Below are positions 7,982 to 9,597 of a stretch of DNA of 9,597 nt, in pieces (the first letter of the stretch is position 1; each line of letters starts with the position of its first letter). Position numbers and translations under genes: made by a program. The notes beneath the pieces are model-generated. The model made no database searches. It worked only from the letters and a program-made list of their open reading frames with translations, and had not been told where the DNA came from. This DNA comes from Bacteroidales bacterium (GTDB lineage Bacteria; Bacteroidota; Bacteroidia; Bacteroidales; UBA3824), in assembly GCA_016287995.1 (NCBI GenBank), contig JAEEXW010000085.1, positions 1 to 9,597 on the forward strand, in the 5' to 3' direction.

Positions 7982-8028
7982 TTTGTTATGGTTTTAATTT
8001 CTAAGGACAATCACTATGATTGACGATG

Positions 8029-8036
8029 CAAAGTTA
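8029..8036 (-). promoter_or_regulatory. Candidate -7 box for the 327/234-residue gene pair
   Basis: On the minus strand TAACTTTG (8036-8029) matches TAnnTTTG exactly, about 47 nt before the ATG at 7981. No TTTG -33 box is found at 19-21 nt. That position (about 8056-8059) falls instead in the first unit of the adjoining repeat array, which would fit a promoter needing an activator or blocked by a repressor. Confidence 0.5.
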
Positions 8037-8052
8037 TGTCAATTTCATGCAC

Positions 8053-8140
8053 ATTATCCCGTCAACATCCCGTAATTATCCCGTCAACATCCCGTAATTA
8101 TCCCGTCAACATCTCGTAATTATCCCGTCAATATCCCATA
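8053..8140. repeat. Four 22-bp tandem units, made of eight 11-bp phased half-units
   Basis: Four units lie end to end at 8053-8074, 8075-8096, 8097-8118 and 8119-8140. Each is ATTATCCCGTC followed by AACATCCCGTA. Units 1 and 2 are identical, unit 3 has one change and unit 4 two, all transitions. The two halves share ATCCCGT, so this heptamer recurs eight times at an exact 11-bp step (starts 8056, 8067, 8078, 8089, 8100, 8111, 8122, 8133; the sixth and eighth copies each carry one change). The array begins inside the 3' end of the 371-residue gene, whose TGA (8130-8128) is in unit 4, and stops 17 bp short of the -7 box of the next gene. Confidence 0.93.
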
Positions 8141-9243
8141 ATCGGCAACAATTCGTCGAGTTTTTTCTCTAATTGCTCGGCGCGTTTATCCTTGTTACCT
8201 TCGTTGCCGCCCATTTTGAGCGAAATGCTATCTCCTTTTCCCTTCCCTTTGCCCTTGACAAATGCTTTTCGGAAGATTTCTTCAATGTTGTCATTACTTG
8301 AATATTGTTTAATCCTTTTGAAAAAGCTCGCATGGGCAATCTTGTTGGTCTCAAAGTATGTTACCTTTTCTTCTTCGGGTAATCCATTGTCAAATAACTT
8401 AATTATATTTGCTGTATAATATCCTTTGTCTATGACAAATTGTAGAAGTTCACCAATCTTTTCGGAATACGTTTGGTCTTGGATTGTTACAAGCAATTTG
8501 TTGCTCAGAGTTTCGACTTCTTGCGGATATTCATCATAGTTTACATCGATATAATTTGGTTCTTTTTTACCAATGGTGGTAAACATAAAATCCTGAAACT
8601 GTTTTTTCATGATGATGTTGTCCAATAGTTCTTCGATTTCTTCTGTATGGTTGTTGGCTTCTTTGAAATCGATTATTGAGCAATAGTAGTCAAGTTTGTC
8701 GCATAATTCTTGCAAATCTTCTTCTGGCTTTTCTATTAATTTAGATATTATTTGCACATCGTTGACGACATCTATTGAATTAATTTTCATCTCATAAAGC
8801 AAAATGTCATTAATGCGCATCAAAATACCACTTTTGCAAAAAAAGGTATTGATTTGCTTTCTTCCGTCTTGGCTCAATCGTCTTACCAACGTTCTAAAAG
8901 ACTGAAAATCATTTTCATTTTTTAACGCTTCATTTATTTCGTCAATGGTAAGTTCTTCGACGTATTCTTTCATTATCCTGATGAGTTCGCTTTGCGCATA
9001 TTTAGGCAACTGATGAAATTTTTTGAAAAAATCAGTTTCTCCGATTGTCGCATAACCATTGGAATCGCATTTCTTGTAGTTATTTTTATTTATGATTTTT
9101 TTTGATAGCAAATACCGAAATGCCTTTACAACGTGAATCCTTTTTGTGTCAGAGGGTTCTGTGCAGTCGAGTAACAAGGCACAAACAAAAAGTTCAACAC
9201 CCTTGTTGTTGCATATTAATTCCTTTTCAAAATTATCTTCCAT
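8128..9243 (-). CDS. Uncharacterised soluble protein (371 aa)
   Basis: I do not recognise this protein. It is acidic/lysine-rich, has no signal peptide or membrane segment, and looks mostly helical, so it is probably cytoplasmic. Visible marks are a Lys-Gly run KGKGKGKGD (330-338) that looks like a linker, and a charged, coiled-coil-like tail (about 350-366, ending LEKKLDELLPIMGY). I chose the ATG at 9243 (MEDNFEKEL). The frame stays open to a TTG at 9276, but that codon lies inside the hairpin terminator of dnaK and would add only 11 residues. The gene follows that terminator closely, so it needs its own promoter or readthrough; a poor match, TACAATTTG, lies in the hairpin loop region. Its last codons and TGA fall in the repeat array. 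Base composition is much poorer in G+C than the adjoining dnaK. Confidence 0.78.
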   Translation of the reverse strand: MEDNFEKELICNNKGVELFVCALLLDCTEPSDTKRIHVVKAFRYLLSKKIINKNNYKKCDSNGYATIGETDFFKKFHQLPKYAQSELIRIMKEYVEELTIDEINEALKNENDFQSFRTLVRRLSQDGRKQINTFFCKSGILMRINDILLYEMKINSIDVVNDVQIISKLIEKPEEDLQELCDKLDYYCSIIDFKEANNHTEEIEELLDNIIMKKQFQDFMFTTIGKKEPNYIDVNYDEYPQEVETLSNKLLVTIQDQTYSEKIGELLQFVIDKGYYTANIIKLFDNGLPEEEKVTYFETNKIAHASFFKRIKQYSSNDNIEEIFRKAFVKGKGKGKGDSISLKMGGNEGNKDKRAEQLEKKLDELLPIMGY

Positions 9244-9261
9244 TTCGTGTTTCAAGTTAAT

Positions 9262-9315
9262 AAAAAAGACGGGCAAATTGTATTATTGTAGAAATCCAAT
9301 CTGTCCGTCTTTTTT
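9262..9315 (-). terminator. Hairpin terminator after dnaK (symmetrical)
   Basis: GACGGGCA (9268-9275) pairs with TGTCCGTC (9302-9309) with one G-U pair, flanked by six A (9262-9267) and six T (9310-9315). ATTG (9277-9280) and CAAT (9297-9300) extend the stem inward, leaving a loop of about 16 nt. Read on the minus strand it lies 23 nt after the dnaK stop and ends in a U-run, as an intrinsic terminator should. The flanking A/T symmetry would let it work on the other strand too, though no plus-strand gene precedes it. Confidence 0.8.
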
Positions 9316-9337
9316 GTATCAAGTGTCAAATCTTATC

Positions 9338-9597
9338 TTATTTCACCTCTTCATAATCCACATCGGTTACGTTGTCGCCGTTGCCTGTGGTGGATGACGA
9401 CGAACCGGCGTTAGACGATGTGTCTTGCTGAGGACCAGCCTGAGGACCGCCCTGTGCGCCTGCCTGTCCTGCGCCAGCATTGTACATCTCCTGGCTTGCT
9501 GCCTGGAACACGGTGTTGAGTTCGGCGGAAGCGGCGTCGATTGCGGAGAGGTCGCCGGATTTGTGAGCCTCTTTGAGTTTGTTGAGGGCGGCCTCGA
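9338..9597 (-). CDS. dnaK: Chaperone DnaK (Hsp70), C-terminal end only
   Basis: Only the last 85 residues and the TAA stop lie in the window; the rest is beyond the right edge, which is why no start is seen. The visible part opens with the helical lid (EAALNKLKEAHKSGDLSAID, then NTVFQAASQEMYNAG), continues with a disordered tail rich in Gly, Gln, Ala, Pro and Ser (GPQAGPQQDTSSNAGSS), and ends in the conserved acidic TDVDYEEVK, the counterpart of the E. coli DnaK end with its EEVK motif. DnaK is the ATP-driven folding chaperone working with DnaJ and GrpE in the cytoplasm. Codons end mostly in C or G, unlike the AT-rich genes next to it, which fits a highly expressed core gene. A hairpin terminator follows. 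Confidence 0.93.
   Translation of the reverse strand, partial: EAALNKLKEAHKSGDLSAIDAASAELNTVFQAASQEMYNAGAGQAGAQGGPQAGPQQDTSSNAGSSSSTTGNGDNVTDVDYEEVK

Noticed and set aside
8053..8140. CRISPR array
   Set aside because: The units are contiguous 22-mers without unique spacers, and no cas gene is nearby.
9146..9397. Plus-strand open frame of 83 codons
   Set aside because: It runs antisense across the dnaK end, the terminator and the 371-residue gene, and its product shows no recognisable features.

Overview
The window looks like part of a Bacteroidota (Bacteroidetes) chromosome. The supports are: -7 boxes of the TAnnTTTG type found only in this phylum (positions 1164, 3971 and 8029); gene starts without Shine-Dalgarno sequences, preceded by A/T-rich leaders; a TPR/PD40/CRD/OmpA protein of the PorE type; and a DnaK tail ending TDVDYEEVK. 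I cannot name genus or species.

Left part, plus strand (1-3863). A split threonine/serine-exporter-type transporter (ThrE N-domain protein, truncated by the window edge, and a YjjB-like partner joined by an ATGA overlap) is followed by its own promoter, a PhoA-family alkaline phosphatase lipoprotein and a YibE/F-type multipass membrane protein. The last two are 16 nt apart and probably form an operon.

Middle, minus strand (3862-6183). A small signal recognition particle RNA gene, with a textbook Bacteroidetes promoter and a U-run ending inside the stop codon of the convergent yibE/F-like gene, lies downstream of a 707-residue PorE-like periplasmic protein with a C-terminal peptidoglycan-binding OmpA domain.

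Right part, minus strand (6297-9597). Reading in the direction of transcription: the 3' end of dnaK (cut by the window edge), a hairpin terminator, an unrecognised soluble protein of 371 residues, an array of eight 11-bp-phased repeats that begins inside the end of that gene and runs up to a promoter box, then two unrecognised, translationally coupled genes with N-terminal membrane segments (327 and 234 residues). This roughly 2.9-kb block between dnaK and the PorE-like gene looks like accessory DNA and holds the least explained material: three orphan genes and a helically phased repeat array placed like an operator. The housekeeping genes around it do not explain it. I see no transposase, integrase, tRNA or CRISPR array in the window.
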